A program made the translations under genes and the position numbers. Shown here piece by piece: positions 36,389 to 44,919 of a stretch of 64,000 nt of DNA; the stretch's first letter is position 1, and every line of letters begins with the position of its first letter. The stretch lies in contig NZ_JAOQNX010000025.1 in assembly GCF_025961575.1 (NCBI RefSeq), forward strand, positions 17,770 through 81,769. Reading direction: 5' to 3'. A model generated the notes under the pieces. That model saw nothing but the letters and a program-made list of their open reading frames with translations. It searched no databases and was not told the DNA's origin. Origin of the DNA: Rhodoblastus acidophilus. Its GTDB lineage: Bacteria; Pseudomonadota; Alphaproteobacteria; Rhizobiales; Beijerinckiaceae.

Positions 36389-37321
36389 GTGCCGCCCTTT
36401 CCCGATCTCAAAACCATCGCCGAAGGCGGCAAGCGCGGCCTGTCCCGCGCCCTGGCCCTGGTCGAGACCCACGAGGGCACGGCTGAACTCGCCACCCTCC
36501 TCGACGCGGCGCTGGCGCAAACCCGCGCCCATACCGCCGGCCTCACCGGCCCGCCCGGCGTCGGCAAATCCACGCTGACCAATGCGCTGCTGCGCGACTG
36601 GCGCGCGAAAAAAGAGACGGTGGGCGTGATCGCCGTCGACCCCTCGTCGCGGCGCACGGGAGGCGCGCTGCTCGGCGACCGCGCCCGCATGGCCACCGAC
36701 CCCGAGGACCAGGGCGTGTTCGTCCGCTCCATGGCCGCCCGCGACCGGCTCGGCGGCCTCTCCGACCAGACGGTCGCCGCCAGCGCGATCATGCGCGCGC
36801 TCTACGACCGCGTGCTGATCGAAAGCGTCGGCATCGGCCAGTCCGAGGCCGATATTTCCTTCGCCGTCGATACGGTGATCCTCTGCGTCCAGCCCGGCTC
36901 CGGCGACAGCCTGCAATTCATGAAAGCCGGCGTGATGGAGCTGCCCGACATTGTCGTGGTGACAAAAGCCGACATGGGCGACGTCGCGCAGCGGGCGAGA
37001 AACGAGGTCGAGGGCGCGCTCACCCTGTTCGAGCGCGACGACGACTGGCGCGTGCCGGTGATTTTGGCATCGGCGACCCATGGCGCCGGCGGCATCGCCG
37101 AACTGCACAAGGCGCTCGCCGATCACCGCGCCTGGGCCGAGGGCGCCGGCGCCCTCGACGCGCGGCGAAAAATGCAGCAACAGGCTTGGATCGACGAATC
37201 GATTCGCGCCCGCTTCGGGACCGAAGGCCTGTTTCACGCCAAGGGGGTGGCGGCGGAAGGCGGTCCCTTTACCCGAGAGCTGCAAATTGCGCGGGAACTG
37301 ATCCGGCGGCTTGCAGGCTGA
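36389..37321 (+). CDS. meaB: Methylmalonyl-CoA mutase-associated GTPase MeaB
   Basis: MeaB is a G3E-family P-loop GTPase that protects and reloads adenosylcobalamin mutases such as methylmalonyl-CoA or ethylmalonyl-CoA mutase. The 310-residue protein has Walker A GLTGPPGVGKSTLTNALL, switch region VAVDPSSRRTGGALLGDRAR-like with IAVDPSSRR, the ESVGIGQSEADI Walker B region, and VVTKADMGD for guanine recognition. The C-terminal dimerisation arm is present. I chose the GTG at 36389 with AAAGG 7 nt upstream over a TTG at 36344. The mutase gene is not in the window. Role in the ethylmalonyl-CoA pathway is an inference from the organism type. Confidence 0.9.
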   Translation: MPPFPDLKTIAEGGKRGLSRALALVETHEGTAELATLLDAALAQTRAHTAGLTGPPGVGKSTLTNALLRDWRAKKETVGVIAVDPSSRRTGGALLGDRARMATDPEDQGVFVRSMAARDRLGGLSDQTVAASAIMRALYDRVLIESVGIGQSEADISFAVDTVILCVQPGSGDSLQFMKAGVMELPDIVVVTKADMGDVAQRARNEVEGALTLFERDDDWRVPVILASATHGAGGIAELHKALADHRAWAEGAGALDARRKMQQQAWIDESIRARFGTEGLFHAKGVAAEGGPFTRELQIARELIRRLAG

Positions 37322-37487
37322 CGGCGTCCGCCATCAATTCGTCCGCATGCGCGAACGGCTGATGCGCCGCGGCCATGGCGTCGATTTCGCGCAGCCGCTC
37401 CTCCAGCGCCAGCAGGCGGCAATAGAGGTCGAAAATCTCGCTGCGGGTCAAACCGCGCGGCGCCTCAGGCTCGGATCCGTTTTCCAT
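37269..37487 (-). CDS. Possible small helical protein overlapping meaB
   Basis: This would be a 72-residue protein from ATG 37487, with a central helix (SEIFDLYCRLLALEERLREI) suited to a coiled coil. Its last 53 bp overlap the 3' end of meaB on the opposite strand. Most of the gene lies outside meaB in otherwise unassigned DNA. I do not recognise a family, and it could be a chance frame. Confidence 0.35.
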   Translation of the reverse strand: MENGSEPEAPRGLTRSEIFDLYCRLLALEERLREIDAMAAAHQPFAHADELMADAVSLQAAGSVPAQFAALG

Positions 37488-37607
37488 GTCGCTGCGCCCT
37501 AGATCTGATTCGTCTCGGGACGAGGCTAGGCTAAGCTGCCGGTAGGTCAACCCGAGTAAATCGCCGACGGGCATGACAAGACGTTCGCCGCGCGCTATGA
37601 TGGCGGG

Positions 37608-37940
37608 ATGGCGAATTGGCTGCGTCTCATTCTCTCTGTCGTCGCGCTCGTCGGCCTGCTGGCCGCGGGAACGGGCGGCGTTGCGGCCAAGAGCGCGCAT
37701 CATTGCTGCCCCGAAATGACGTCCATGACCCTGGACGATCACGCGACCGACTGCGGCGATTCCAAAACCTTGCCGGATTGCTGTGTGTTCGGCGCCTGCG
37801 CGGTGCTGCCGCCGGTGGCGCCGCCGGTCGCCTCGACCGCCGCGCCGGTCGTGTTCGCCAAGACCGCCGCCGCCCTGCGCGACGACGCGGGTCCGCCGAG
37901 CCGCTCGCTTTCCCCGGATTTGCGACCTCCCATCGCGTGA
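37608..37940 (+). CDS. Small secreted Cys-rich protein upstream of copper efflux genes
   Basis: This is a 110-residue protein with a signal peptide or anchor (residues 5-27, LRLILSVVALVGLLAAGTGG). It has a Cys/His/Met cluster that could bind copper: SAHHCCPEMTSM, ATDCGDS and PDCCVFGACAV. The remainder is Pro/Ala-rich. It precedes the cusB-like gene by 83 bp on the same strand. Small Cys-containing proteins of this style often sit before RND metal-efflux operons in alphaproteobacteria, so a metal-sensing or metal-shuttling role is plausible but unproven. Confidence 0.65.
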   Translation: MANWLRLILSVVALVGLLAAGTGGVAAKSAHHCCPEMTSMTLDDHATDCGDSKTLPDCCVFGACAVLPPVAPPVASTAAPVVFAKTAAALRDDAGPPSRSLSPDLRPPIA

Positions 37941-38023
37941 AGCCGTCCCACGTTCCCCCCGAAAAAAGGGCGGGAGCGGCGCGTCTTCATGTTTGAGGCC
38001 GGTGCGCCGGCCGGGAGTCCAAA

Positions 38024-39181
38024 ATGCTTTTTTCTCGCCTGACGGGCGCGCTCGCGCTCGCGGCTTGCCTCGCCTGCGGCGTCCTCGCCGCGCAAGCCGA
38101 GGAGGCCGCGCCAAAGCGCATCCTCTATTACCGCAATCCCATGGGCCTCGCCGACACCTCCATGGTTCCGAAAAAGGACGGGATGGGGATGGACTACATC
38201 CCCGTCTACGAGGGCGAGGAGGACGAGACCGCCATCAAAATCGCGCCGGGAAAGGTTCAGCGCACCGGCGTGCGCTCGGAACCGGCGACCCGCCGCATCC
38301 TGGCGACACGAATCCGCGTCCCCGGAACCATCCAGCTCGACGAGCGCCGCATCACCCTGGTCTCCACCCGCGCCACCGCCTTCATTGAAGGGGTCGCCGA
38401 GGTCACGACCGGCGAAAGGGTGAAAAAGGGCCAGGTCCTGTTCCGGTTCTATTCGCCCGAAATCGCTTCCGCCGCCGCCCAATATTTCGCCAACCCCGGC
38501 TTTGAAGGCGCGCGACGCCGGCTTGACGTGCTCGACGTCCCCCCCGAATTCATTGCGGAGATCGACCGGGCGCGAAAAATTCCGTTGAGCCTGGAATGGC
38601 GGGCGCCGCGCGACGGCATTGTCTTCGAGCGCAACGCGTTTGAGGGCATGAAGGCCGAGCCCGGGCAACAACTGTTCAAGATCGTCGACCTGCAAAAAGT
38701 CTGGGCGCTGGTCGATGTCGCCGAGCGCGATTATGCGCGCATCAAACCGGGGCAAAAAGTCTTGGTCCAGGCGCGTGGCATGCCGGGCCAAAATTTCTCC
38801 GGCGTGGTCAGCCTCGTCTATCCGCAGATCAGCAAGGAAACCCGCACCGCCCGCGTGCGCGTCGAACTGCAAAACCCCGACCTGGCTCTGCGCCCCGACA
38901 TGTATGTCGACGCCGAAATTTTTGCCGGCGACGACGACAAAATCATCGCCGCGCCCGACGGCGCAATCATCGATTCCGGCGCAAAGCAGCTCGTACTGCT
39001 CGACCTGGGCGAGGGCCGTTTCGAGCCGCGCGAGGTCAAGCTCGGCCGGCGCGGCGACGGTTTTGTCGAAATCCGCGAAGGCGTGGCCGAGGGCGACAAA
39101 TTGGTGACCTCGGCGAACTTTTTGATCGACGCCGAGAGCAATCTGAAAGCGGCGCTGAAAAATTTCGGAGAGCCCAAATGA
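38024..39181 (+). CDS. cusB: CusB-like periplasmic adaptor of a copper/silver RND efflux pump
   Basis: This is a 385-residue membrane-fusion protein. After a signal peptide (to about residue 25) comes a short heavy-metal-binding domain (YYRNPMGLADTSMVPKKDGM, residues 36-60) with the Y-x-C/N-P-M and K-D-x-M-G-M motifs seen in CusB-type adaptors. Barrel-sandwich (VTTGERVKKGQVLFRFYSPE), alpha-hairpin and beta-barrel domains follow. It would link the inner-membrane pump CusA to an outer-membrane channel; no OMF gene (cusC) is present. The SD GGGAG precedes ATG 38024, and the stop overlaps the cusA start by ATGA. Confidence 0.88.
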   Translation: MLFSRLTGALALAACLACGVLAAQAEEAAPKRILYYRNPMGLADTSMVPKKDGMGMDYIPVYEGEEDETAIKIAPGKVQRTGVRSEPATRRILATRIRVPGTIQLDERRITLVSTRATAFIEGVAEVTTGERVKKGQVLFRFYSPEIASAAAQYFANPGFEGARRRLDVLDVPPEFIAEIDRARKIPLSLEWRAPRDGIVFERNAFEGMKAEPGQQLFKIVDLQKVWALVDVAERDYARIKPGQKVLVQARGMPGQNFSGVVSLVYPQISKETRTARVRVELQNPDLALRPDMYVDAEIFAGDDDKIIAAPDGAIIDSGAKQLVLLDLGEGRFEPREVKLGRRGDGFVEIREGVAEGDKLVTSANFLIDAESNLKAALKNFGEPK

Positions 39182-42100
39182 TCGGCCGCCTCATCGCCTG
39201 GTCGGCGCGCAATCTCGTGCTGGTCTTCATCGCCACGGCTTTTCTGGTCGCCGCCGGCGTCCAGGCCGTCAAAACCCTGCCGCTCGACGCGCTCCCCGAC
39301 CTCTCCGACGCCCAGGTCATCGTCTACACCGAAGTTCCCGGACAGGCGCCGCAGGTGGTCGAGGATCAGCTCACGTACCCGCTCGCCAGCGCCATGCTCA
39401 CCGTGCCCAAATCCAAAGTGGTGCGCGGCTTCTCCTTCTTCGGCGTCTCCTTCGTCTACATCATTTTTGAAGACGGGACGGACTTGTACTGGGCGCGCTC
39501 GCGCGTCCTCGAATTTTTGGGCGCGGCTGGGAAAAAACTGCCCGCCGGCGTCACGCCAACCCTGGGCCCAGACGCCACCGGCGTCGGCTGGGTCTATCAA
39601 TACGCCGTCGTCGCCAAACAAATGACGCTCGCCGAACTGCGCTCGCTCCAGGACTGGACCCTGCGCTACGGCCTCGCCAAGGCGGAAGGGGTGGCGGAAG
39701 TCGCCAGCGTCGGCGGTTTCGTCAAGCAATATAACGTTGTGGTCGATCCGAGCCGCCTCAAGGCCCTCAACATTCCGCTACAAAAACTGCGCGACGCCAT
39801 TCGCGCCAGCAACGCCGATGTCGGCGGCCGCAGCGTCGAACTCTCGGAATTCGAATATATTGTTCGTGCGCGCGGCTATCTTCGCGGCGTCGCGGACCTT
39901 GAAAACATCGTGCTGAAAGCGGAGGGCGGCACGCCGCTGCTGCTCAAGGATGTGGCGCGCGTGGAGATCGGCCCCGACGAGCGACGCGGCATCACCGAAT
40001 TGAACGGCGAAGGCGAGGTCGCCAGCGGCATCGCCCTGCAGCGCTACGGCGCCAACGCGCTCAGCGTCATCGACAACGTCAAGGCGACGCTGGCGCAACT
40101 CGCGCCAAGCCTCCCCAAGGGCGTCGAAATCCTGCCGGTCTACGACCGCTCGCAGCTCATCCATGCCGCCATCGAAACGCTCAAACACACGCTCGCCGAG
40201 GAAAGCGTCATCGTCGCGCTGGTCTGCATCATCTTCCTGCTGCATGTGCGCAGCGCGCTGGTCGCCATTATCATGCTGCCGGTGGGCGTGCTCATGGCCT
40301 TCGCCGCCATGAAATTTTTCGGCCTCAGCTCCAATATCATGAGCCTCGGCGGCATCGCCATCGCCATCGGCGCCATGGTCGACGCCGCCATCGTCATGAT
40401 CGAGAACGCCCACAAGCATCTGGAGCGCGCCCCGCCGGAAAAACCGCGCCTGGAAATCCTCATCGAGGCGGCGACCGAGGTCGGCCCAGCCCTGTTCTTC
40501 AGCCTGCTGGTGATCACGGTCTCGTTCCTGCCGATCTTTTCGCTGGAGGCGCAGGAAGGCCGGCTGTTCAGCCCGCTCGCCTACACCAAAACGTTTGCGA
40601 TGGCGGCGGCGGCGTTTTTGTCCGTGACCCTGGTCCCGGCGCTGATGGTGGTTTTTGTCCGCGGTAAAATCGTCGCGGAGGCCAAAAACCCGATCAATCG
40701 CTTCCTGATCTGGCTTTACCGCCCCGTAATCCGCGTCGTCTTACGCGCCCGCGTCGCCACAATATTGCTGGCCGTGGCCATCCTCGCCGCGACGGCGCTC
40801 CCCGCGCAAAAAATCGGCAGCGAGTTCATGCCGACGCTCAACGAGGGCACGCTGCTCTACATGCCGACAACCCTGCCGGGCCTGTCGGTGACCAAGGCGG
40901 CCGAACTGCTGCAAACCCAGGACCGCATCATCAAAAGTTTTGCCGAGGTCGAAAGCGCCTATGGCAAGGCGGGCCGCGTCAACAGCGCCACCGATCCGGC
41001 GCCCACAGAAATGTTCGAGACGGTGATCCAGCTCAAGCCTAGGGAGCAATGGCGCCCAGGCCTGACCGTGGAAAAACTCATTGCCGAGATGGACGCGGCG
41101 CTGCAATTCCCCGGCGTTTCCAACGCCTGGACCATGCCGATCAAAGGCCGGCTCGACATGCTCTCGACCGGCATCCGCACCCCGGTCGGCGTCAAAATCT
41201 TCGGCCGCGATCTCAACGAGATCGAAGGCCTGGCGCGGCAGGTCGAAAGCGTCCTCAAAAACGTGCCGGGCACATCGAGCGCCTATGCCGAACGCATCAT
41301 CGGCGGCTATTATCTCGAGGTGGTTCCCGACCGTTCCGCGCTCGCCCGCTACGGCCTGATGATCGGCGACGTGCAGGACGTGATCGCCGCCGCGCTCGGC
41401 GGCGAGACGGTGACGACCACGGTCGAAGGCCGCGAACGCTATGGCGTCAACATCCGCTATCCCCGCGATGACAGGTCGTCGCCGCAGGCCATCGCCGATG
41501 ACGTGCTGATCCCGCTGCCGAATGGCGGAACCACGCCGCTCGGCGAGGTCGCCAAGGTGCAGCTCGCGCGCGGCCCCACCTCGATCCGCACCGAGAACGG
41601 ACAGCTCGCGGCCTATGTCTTTGTCGACGTGCGCGACCGCGACATCGGCTCCTATGTCGCCGAGGCCAAGGCGGCGGTGGCGCAGTCCGTCAAATTCCCG
41701 CCCGGCGCCTATGTCACATGGAGCGGTCAGTACGAATATATGGAGCGCGCGGCGGCGAAGCTGAAACTCGTGATTCCTGTCACGCTGCTGCTGATCCTGC
41801 TGTTGCTGTACCTCAACTTCCGCAGCCTCACCGAAACGCTGATCGTGATGGCCTCGCTGCCCTTCGCGCTGGTCGGCGGCGTCTGGCTGATGGCTTCTCT
41901 CAACTTCAACATGTCGGTGGCGGTCGCGGTCGGCTTTATCGCGCTGGCCGGCGTCGCCGCCGAAACCGGCGTGGTCATGCTGATCTATCTCGACCACGCC
42001 CGCCGCGAACTGATGACGGCGCGCGCCAAGCAGGGCGCGCCGTTCACCCGCGAAGATCTGCACCGCGCCATCATGCTCGGCGCGGTCGAGCGCGTGCGCC

Positions 42101-42351
42101 CAAAGATGATGACGGTGGCGGCGATCATGGCCGGCCTCCTGCCCATCCTGTGGAGCACAGGCGCAGGCTCCGAAGTGATGCAGCGCATTGCGGTGCCGAT
42201 GATCGGCGGCATGGTCTCGTCGACGCTGCTGACCCTGATCGTCATCCCGGCGATCTACGATCTCGTCAAAGGTTTTGGCCTGCCGCGCGAAAACGCGACG
42301 GCGCGCCAACCCGTCCTAACTCAGCACAGCGGCCCCATCGCCGCCGAATAA
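39178..42351 (+). CDS. cusA: CusA-type heavy-metal RND efflux pump
   Basis: This is a 1,057-residue, 12-helix proton-driven exporter of the HME-RND family. Three Met residues, Met562 (LLYMPTTLPG), Met612 (APTEMFETV) and Met661 (GRLDMLSTGI), have exactly the spacing (50 and 49 residues) of the Met573/623/672 copper/silver site of E. coli CusA, which supports Cu(I)/Ag(I) over Zn/Co. TM4 carries the proton-relay acidic residues in SLGGIAIAIGAMVDAAIVMI. The C-terminal part has VGFIALAGVAAETGVVMLIY. It overlaps cusB by 4 bp and is followed 10 bp later by a CusF-like gene. Confidence 0.93.
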   Translation: MIGRLIAWSARNLVLVFIATAFLVAAGVQAVKTLPLDALPDLSDAQVIVYTEVPGQAPQVVEDQLTYPLASAMLTVPKSKVVRGFSFFGVSFVYIIFEDGTDLYWARSRVLEFLGAAGKKLPAGVTPTLGPDATGVGWVYQYAVVAKQMTLAELRSLQDWTLRYGLAKAEGVAEVASVGGFVKQYNVVVDPSRLKALNIPLQKLRDAIRASNADVGGRSVELSEFEYIVRARGYLRGVADLENIVLKAEGGTPLLLKDVARVEIGPDERRGITELNGEGEVASGIALQRYGANALSVIDNVKATLAQLAPSLPKGVEILPVYDRSQLIHAAIETLKHTLAEESVIVALVCIIFLLHVRSALVAIIMLPVGVLMAFAAMKFFGLSSNIMSLGGIAIAIGAMVDAAIVMIENAHKHLERAPPEKPRLEILIEAATEVGPALFFSLLVITVSFLPIFSLEAQEGRLFSPLAYTKTFAMAAAAFLSVTLVPALMVVFVRGKIVAEAKNPINRFLIWLYRPVIRVVLRARVATILLAVAILAATALPAQKIGSEFMPTLNEGTLLYMPTTLPGLSVTKAAELLQTQDRIIKSFAEVESAYGKAGRVNSATDPAPTEMFETVIQLKPREQWRPGLTVEKLIAEMDAALQFPGVSNAWTMPIKGRLDMLSTGIRTPVGVKIFGRDLNEIEGLARQVESVLKNVPGTSSAYAERIIGGYYLEVVPDRSALARYGLMIGDVQDVIAAALGGETVTTTVEGRERYGVNIRYPRDDRSSPQAIADDVLIPLPNGGTTPLGEVAKVQLARGPTSIRTENGQLAAYVFVDVRDRDIGSYVAEAKAAVAQSVKFPPGAYVTWSGQYEYMERAAAKLKLVIPVTLLLILLLLYLNFRSLTETLIVMASLPFALVGGVWLMASLNFNMSVAVAVGFIALAGVAAETGVVMLIYLDHARRELMTARAKQGAPFTREDLHRAIMLGAVERVRPKMMTVAAIMAGLLPILWSTGAGSEVMQRIAVPMIGGMVSSTLLTLIVIPAIYDLVKGFGLPRENATARQPVLTQHSGPIAAE

Positions 42352-42361
42352 GGAGAAGCCT

Positions 42362-42682
42362 ATGCAAAAAATCTGTCTCGCCGCCGCGCTGGCCGCCGCC
42401 ATTCCCCTCGCCGCAATCCCCGCGCGCGCCGCCGAAAAAATCGTCGTCGCTCAAGCGGAAAAACCAACAGGCGAGGGCACGGTCAACAGCATCGACGCCG
42501 CCAGCAAAAAACTCAACATGACCCATGGCCCCGTCGCGGCGCTCAAATGGCCTGGGATGACCATGGATTTCAATGTCGCGCCCGGCGTCGATCTGAGCGC
42601 GCTCAAGAGCGGCGAAAAAGTCGTGTTCACTCTGTCGCGCGGCGCCGGCGGCTATGTGATCGACAGCATCAAGCCGCAATAA
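42362..42682 (+). CDS. cusF: CusF-like periplasmic Cu(I)/Ag(I)-binding protein
   Basis: This is a 106-residue protein with a signal peptide (to about residue 24) and a small OB-fold domain. The ligands His55, Trp63, Met66 and Met68 in NMTHGPVAALKWPGMTMDF have the same spacing (8, 3 and 2) as His36/Trp44/Met47/Met49 of E. coli CusF, in which Trp shields the copper by a cation-pi contact. It should hand Cu(I) or Ag(I) to CusB/CusA. It is the last gene of the rightward cus block, and its stop codon directly abuts the end of the convergent ABC permease gene. Confidence 0.92.
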   Translation: MQKICLAAALAAAIPLAAIPARAAEKIVVAQAEKPTGEGTVNSIDAASKKLNMTHGPVAALKWPGMTMDFNVAPGVDLSALKSGEKVVFTLSRGAGGYVIDSIKPQ

Positions 42683-43792
42683 TCACTGCACCTTGCGCTG
42701 GAACATCCAGGCCGCCGAGGCCATGGTGACCACAGCGACGACGGCCATCGGCCAGATGCGCTGCGCGACAAGCCAGAACGGCATGTCGCGCAGAAACAGC
42801 CCGCGCACGATGACCAGAATGTGGGTGAGCGGATTGGTCAGCGCGAGCGGCTGCAGCCAGTCCGGCATGTTCTGCACCGGCGAGGAAAAACCCGACAGCA
42901 TCATCGCCGGCATCATCACCAGCATGATCCCCATCATCGCCTGCTGCTGCGTCGACACCAGCGAGGAGATGAACAAAGCGATGCCGATCACCGCGATCAG
43001 AAACACGGTCAGCGACAGGAACAGCATCGCCGCCGAGCCCAGCAGCGGAATGCCGAACAGCAGGATGACAATGCCGGTGATGACGACGCATTGCGCAAGG
43101 CCCACCAGCAGCCCGGGCGCGGCCTTGCCGGAGATGATCTCTAGCGGCTGCAAGGGCGACACCAGCAATTGCTCGAACGTGCCCAACTCGCGTTCGCGCG
43201 CGACCGACATGCCGACCATCATCAGCACCATGGTCATCGGCAGGGTCGCGATCAAGACGGGGACCATGGCGTTGCGATAATCGCGATTGGGATTGTACCA
43301 GCTGCGGTCGACGATGCGGCTGTCGGCGCTGACATTCTCGGGCGCAAAAGCGTCGGTCCCGAACTGGCTGATGATGGTGTTGAGATAGGAGTTGACGATC
43401 TGCGCGCTGTTCGACTTGCGCCCGTCGAGCAGCACCAAAACATCAGGCGTCTCGCGCGCGGCGAGCTTGCGGGAAAAATCCTGGCCGATCTGAACGACCA
43501 CCATCACCTCCTGGCGGTCGATGGCGGCGCGCGCGGCAGCCTGGCTGTCGTAGCGGCGAATCTCGGAAAAAGCGGAGGCGCGCTCGAACCGGCTGATGAG
43601 CTGTTGCGATTGCGCGCCCCAATCCTGGTTGACCACGCCGACCGGCACATTGGTGACTTCTATGGTCGCTGCGAAGGCGAACAGAAAAACCTGGATCAAC
43701 GGCGGCATCACCAGCGCGACGCGGGCCTTGGGGTCGCGAAAGGCGGCGAGCAGCTCCTTGACGACCAATGCGGAAAGGCGGGTCCACAGCAT
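42683..43792 (-). CDS. ybhR: ABC-2 type permease, YbhR-like
   Basis: This is a 369-residue permease. An N-terminal helix (VALVMPPLIQVFLFAFAATI) is followed by a large periplasmic domain (about 45-170) and five membrane helices, including VPVLIATLPMTMVLMMVGMS and the ABC-2 signature region ERELGTFEQLLVSPLQPLEI. It is the last gene of a TetR-HlyD-ABC-permease-permease operon matching cecR-ybhGFSR in E. coli, an exporter linked to cefoperazone and chloramphenicol sensitivity. The gap to the upstream permease is 5 bp, and the gene ends exactly where the convergent cusF ends. Confidence 0.85.
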   Translation of the reverse strand: MLWTRLSALVVKELLAAFRDPKARVALVMPPLIQVFLFAFAATIEVTNVPVGVVNQDWGAQSQQLISRFERASAFSEIRRYDSQAAARAAIDRQEVMVVVQIGQDFSRKLAARETPDVLVLLDGRKSNSAQIVNSYLNTIISQFGTDAFAPENVSADSRIVDRSWYNPNRDYRNAMVPVLIATLPMTMVLMMVGMSVARERELGTFEQLLVSPLQPLEIISGKAAPGLLVGLAQCVVITGIVILLFGIPLLGSAAMLFLSLTVFLIAVIGIALFISSLVSTQQQAMMGIMLVMMPAMMLSGFSSPVQNMPDWLQPLALTNPLTHILVIVRGLFLRDMPFWLVAQRIWPMAVVAVVTMASAAWMFQRKVQ

Positions 43793-43797
43793 GGTTT

Positions 43798-44919
43798 TTA
43801 GTCCAGCCGCTGGCGCGTTTTTCGCGCGGTGAGGGTGAACAAAGCGGTGGCCATGGCGAGCAGCACAAGGCTTCCCGGAAGGATCACCGCCCAGATGTCG
43901 CCGGCGAGAAAAATGGTTTGCAGCCCCGGCACGTAATAATAGGCCGGCACGATGCGCGCAAAAGCGCGCAACGGCGCCGGCATGCTCGCGACCTCGAACA
44001 GGAAGCCGGAGAAGTAAAGGCCCGGCAAAAAGGCGACCAGCATGGCGATCTGGCTGGCGATGAATTGTGTGCGCGCCACGGTCGAGATCAGCAGGCCGAT
44101 GCTCAGCGCCACCATCAGGAACAGCGCGGTGAAGGCGGTGAGGACGAGAAACGAGCCGCGCAGCGGAATGTCGAACACGAACAGGGACGCGGCGACGCAC
44201 ACGCCCATGGCGATCATGCCGAGCACGAAATTCGGCACGAGTTTGCCGATGATGAATTCGACCACGCCGACGGGGGTCGCCAGCAGCGCCTCCATCGTGC
44301 CGCGCTCCCATTCGCGCGACACGACCAGCGCGGTGAGCATGGAGCCGATCATCATCTGGATCAGCGAGATCGAGCCGGGCACGAGAAAGCGGCGGCTTTG
44401 CAGCTCGGGATTGAACCAGAACCGCGATTTGATGTCGATCTGACCGGGGGGAGACGCCTCGGCGCCGAGGCCCCGCTGTTCCCGCCAAGACGCCCAGGCA
44501 CCCTGCATGTAGCCGGTCACCAGCGCAGCGGTGTTGGGATCGCTGCCGTCGGAAATGACCTGGATGGCGGCGGTGTCGCCGCGCGAAAGACGCGCCGAAA
44601 AATCGCCGGACAGAACGATCACGCCATTGAGCTTTCCGGCGGCGAGATCGTCGACGAAGGCGCGGCGATCGGACGATTCCTTGACGTCGAAATAGGGCGT
44701 GTTCGACAGCGCCACCAAGAATTCGCGCGCGGCGGGCGTCGGCTCCTCGATCACCAATCCAACTTTCAGCCGCGTGGCGTCGAAGGAAATGCCGAAGCCG
44801 AACAGAAAGAGCAGGAGAGCCGGCAGCACGAAGGCGACGACAAAACTGGAGGGGTCGCGCGACACCTGCCGCGTTTCCTTGATGATCAGGGCGCGGATGC
44901 GCCGCCAGCGCGCGTTCAT
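43798..44919 (-). CDS. ybhS: ABC-2 type permease, YbhS-like
   Basis: This is a 373-residue permease paralogous to its neighbour: an N-terminal helix (FVVAFVLPALLLFLFGFGIS), a periplasmic domain (about 45-180) and five C-terminal helices. The ABC-2 signature is SREWERGTMEALLATPVGVV. It should pair with the YbhR-like protein to form the membrane channel driven by the double ATPase. Its start overlaps the ATPase stop by ATGA, so stoichiometric translation is likely. Confidence 0.86.
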   Translation of the reverse strand: MNARWRRIRALIIKETRQVSRDPSSFVVAFVLPALLLFLFGFGISFDATRLKVGLVIEEPTPAAREFLVALSNTPYFDVKESSDRRAFVDDLAAGKLNGVIVLSGDFSARLSRGDTAAIQVISDGSDPNTAALVTGYMQGAWASWREQRGLGAEASPPGQIDIKSRFWFNPELQSRRFLVPGSISLIQMMIGSMLTALVVSREWERGTMEALLATPVGVVEFIIGKLVPNFVLGMIAMGVCVAASLFVFDIPLRGSFLVLTAFTALFLMVALSIGLLISTVARTQFIASQIAMLVAFLPGLYFSGFLFEVASMPAPLRAFARIVPAYYYVPGLQTIFLAGDIWAVILPGSLVLLAMATALFTLTARKTRQRLD

